Part shown: positions 63,287 to 64,000 of the stretch, piece after piece | Position numbering within the stretch: the first letter of the stretch is position 1 | Layout: the number at the start of each line of letters is the position of its first letter | Origin: Pseudomonadota bacterium | GTDB taxonomy: Bacteria > Myxococcota_A > Polyangia > Polyangiales > Polyangiaceae | Direction of reading: 5' to 3' | Assembly (NCBI GenBank): GCA_023431345.1 | Contig: JAEYWK010000272.1 | Span: 62,001-126,000, forward strand | DNA length: 64,000 nucleotides | Position numbers and translations under genes: made by a program | Notes under the pieces: model-generated | Told to the model about the DNA's origin: nothing | Database searches by the model: none | What the model saw: the letters and a program-made list of their open reading frames with translations, nothing else

Positions 63287-64000
63287 TCAGCCCGTCTTGG
63301 CTTCGCTGTCGGCGTCGACGCGGGCCCCGATGCGCCAGGTGGCGGAGGTCGCGACCTCGCGGGCGGGGTGGGCCTTCGCGTAGCGGAGCAGCTCGTGCGT
63401 CCAGCCTTCGAACGCCGAGTACACCTCGTCGACCATGCGAATCTGGCGGGCGCGATCCGCGTCCGAGAGCTCGATGTTCGCGAGCGCCTTGTGATCGGCG
63501 CCCACGGCGTGGCCGCTCTCGAGATCGAAATGGAAGTTCCCGCAGTAGCGGAGCTGCTCGCCGATCTCTTTCTCGATCACCTCGGCCAGCGGCAGGATGG
63601 TGGAGAAGAGCACGTTGCCCGTCTCTTCGATGGCCTCGATGATGGTCAGCCGCTCCACGCTCGAGGTGCCCTCGATCAGACCGGTGAGCCGAGCCATCAG
63701 CACCCGATTTTGCTGCGTCTCCTCACCCCAGAGGAAGTTCATCCACTCCGTGCCGCTCATCTCTGCGTCGAAGCCGAGCTTGCGGAAGTCTTCCAAGTAC
63801 CAAGGCCAGTGGTGATCGTCCTCGAGGGTGTGACCGTTGACCATCTCCTGAAACAAGTCGCCCGGGCGCTCGTCGCGCAGCACGAACTTGTTCAAGTCGC
63901 CGAAGCTCAAGATGAAGGGCGCCATGCAAGGATAGAACGCCAGGCGCTCACGCGCGGACAGTCGCTCATCCCGCATCCATTGGAAGAACGGCAGCTCGTT
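63287..64000 (-). CDS. Haem-oxygenase-like fold protein, N-terminus outside window
   Basis: The minus-strand frame is open at the window edge, so the start lies beyond 64000; ATG 63976 is probably internal because NELPFFQW precedes it in frame. The visible 237 residues are helical with conserved His/Glu sets: EDDHHWPWYLEDFRKLG, EAIEETGNVLFS and FHFDLESGHAVGADH. This resembles haem-oxygenase-like di-iron (HDO) proteins such as UndA/BesC-type enzymes, where two Glu/His clusters bind iron. The substrate is unknown. The gene is convergent with the ParA operon. Confidence 0.65.
   Translation of the reverse strand, partial: NELPFFQWMRDERLSARERLAFYPCMAPFILSFGDLNKFVLRDERPGDLFQEMVNGHTLEDDHHWPWYLEDFRKLGFDAEMSGTEWMNFLWGEETQQNRVLMARLTGLIEGTSSVERLTIIEAIEETGNVLFSTILPLAEVIEKEIGEQLRYCGNFHFDLESGHAVGADHKALANIELSDADRARQIRMVDEVYSAFEGWTHELLRYAKAHPAREVATSATWRIGARVDADSEAKTG

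Overview
The window looks like chromosome of a myxobacterium, most likely of the Polyangiales/Sorangiineae type. The reasons are the very high G+C, lipoproteins with Gly/Ser/Ala-rich linkers behind the lipidation Cys, a protein kinase-TPR-GAF-sigma54 AAA+ fusion, a MYXO-CTERM-like protein with MopE-type repeats, roadblock/LC7 and DUF4388 proteins, an expansin-like lipoprotein and a type IV pilus pilMNOPQ operon. No rRNA, tRNA, CRISPR array, IS element or phage gene was seen. This is ordinary, gene-dense chromosome, and most novelty is in gene neighbourhoods and non-coding structure.

Layout. 1-7.4 kb: the 5' part of a receiver-domain protein, a DUF4380-like lipoprotein, an N-acetylglutamate-synthase-like acetyltransferase, a lipoprotein esterase and two overlapping paralogous outer-membrane beta-barrel genes. 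7.4-17.6 kb: a DUF1993 protein, a large phosphodiester-glycosidase-family protein, cdsA, an expansin-like lipoprotein, a VIT/VWA protein coupled to an exosortase-K-like gene, glutamate dehydrogenase and a possible pseudo-GTPase. 17.6-28.7 kb: a FliA-like sigma factor behind a candidate sigma54 promoter, divergent from pilMNOPQ. The pil genes run on into a beta-barrel protein, a 13-haem cytochrome c, a small protein and a lipoprotein with an atypical haem-like motif. 28.7-41 kb: the giant kinase/sigma54 regulator behind a near-consensus sigma70 promoter, an orphan Dam methylase, a transhydrogenase coupled to an HDOD protein, a Ser/Thr kinase and a MYXO-CTERM protein. 41-51.6 kb, mostly minus strand: six tightly packed genes, secA, a three-gene Gld-type ABC system, a DUF4340 protein and hflX. 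51.9-59.3 kb: a thioesterase, rseP-rsmB, and an ECF sigma factor with membrane and Cys-rich lipoprotein partners. 59.7-63.2 kb: a compact operon with TPR, DUF4388, ParA and two roadblock proteins. The window ends in a haem-oxygenase-like fold protein.

How the genes work together. Three modules stand out: cell-surface/envelope (pili, secretin, porin-cytochrome, exosortase target, SecA, RseP, ABC), regulation (three sigma-related genes, two kinases, receiver-like proteins), and a possible cell-polarity switch (ParA plus roadblock). Start codons are often set by ATGA/GTGA/TTGA/TAGTG overlaps, so translational coupling is the commonest operon evidence. All functions are inferred from sequence motifs alone.
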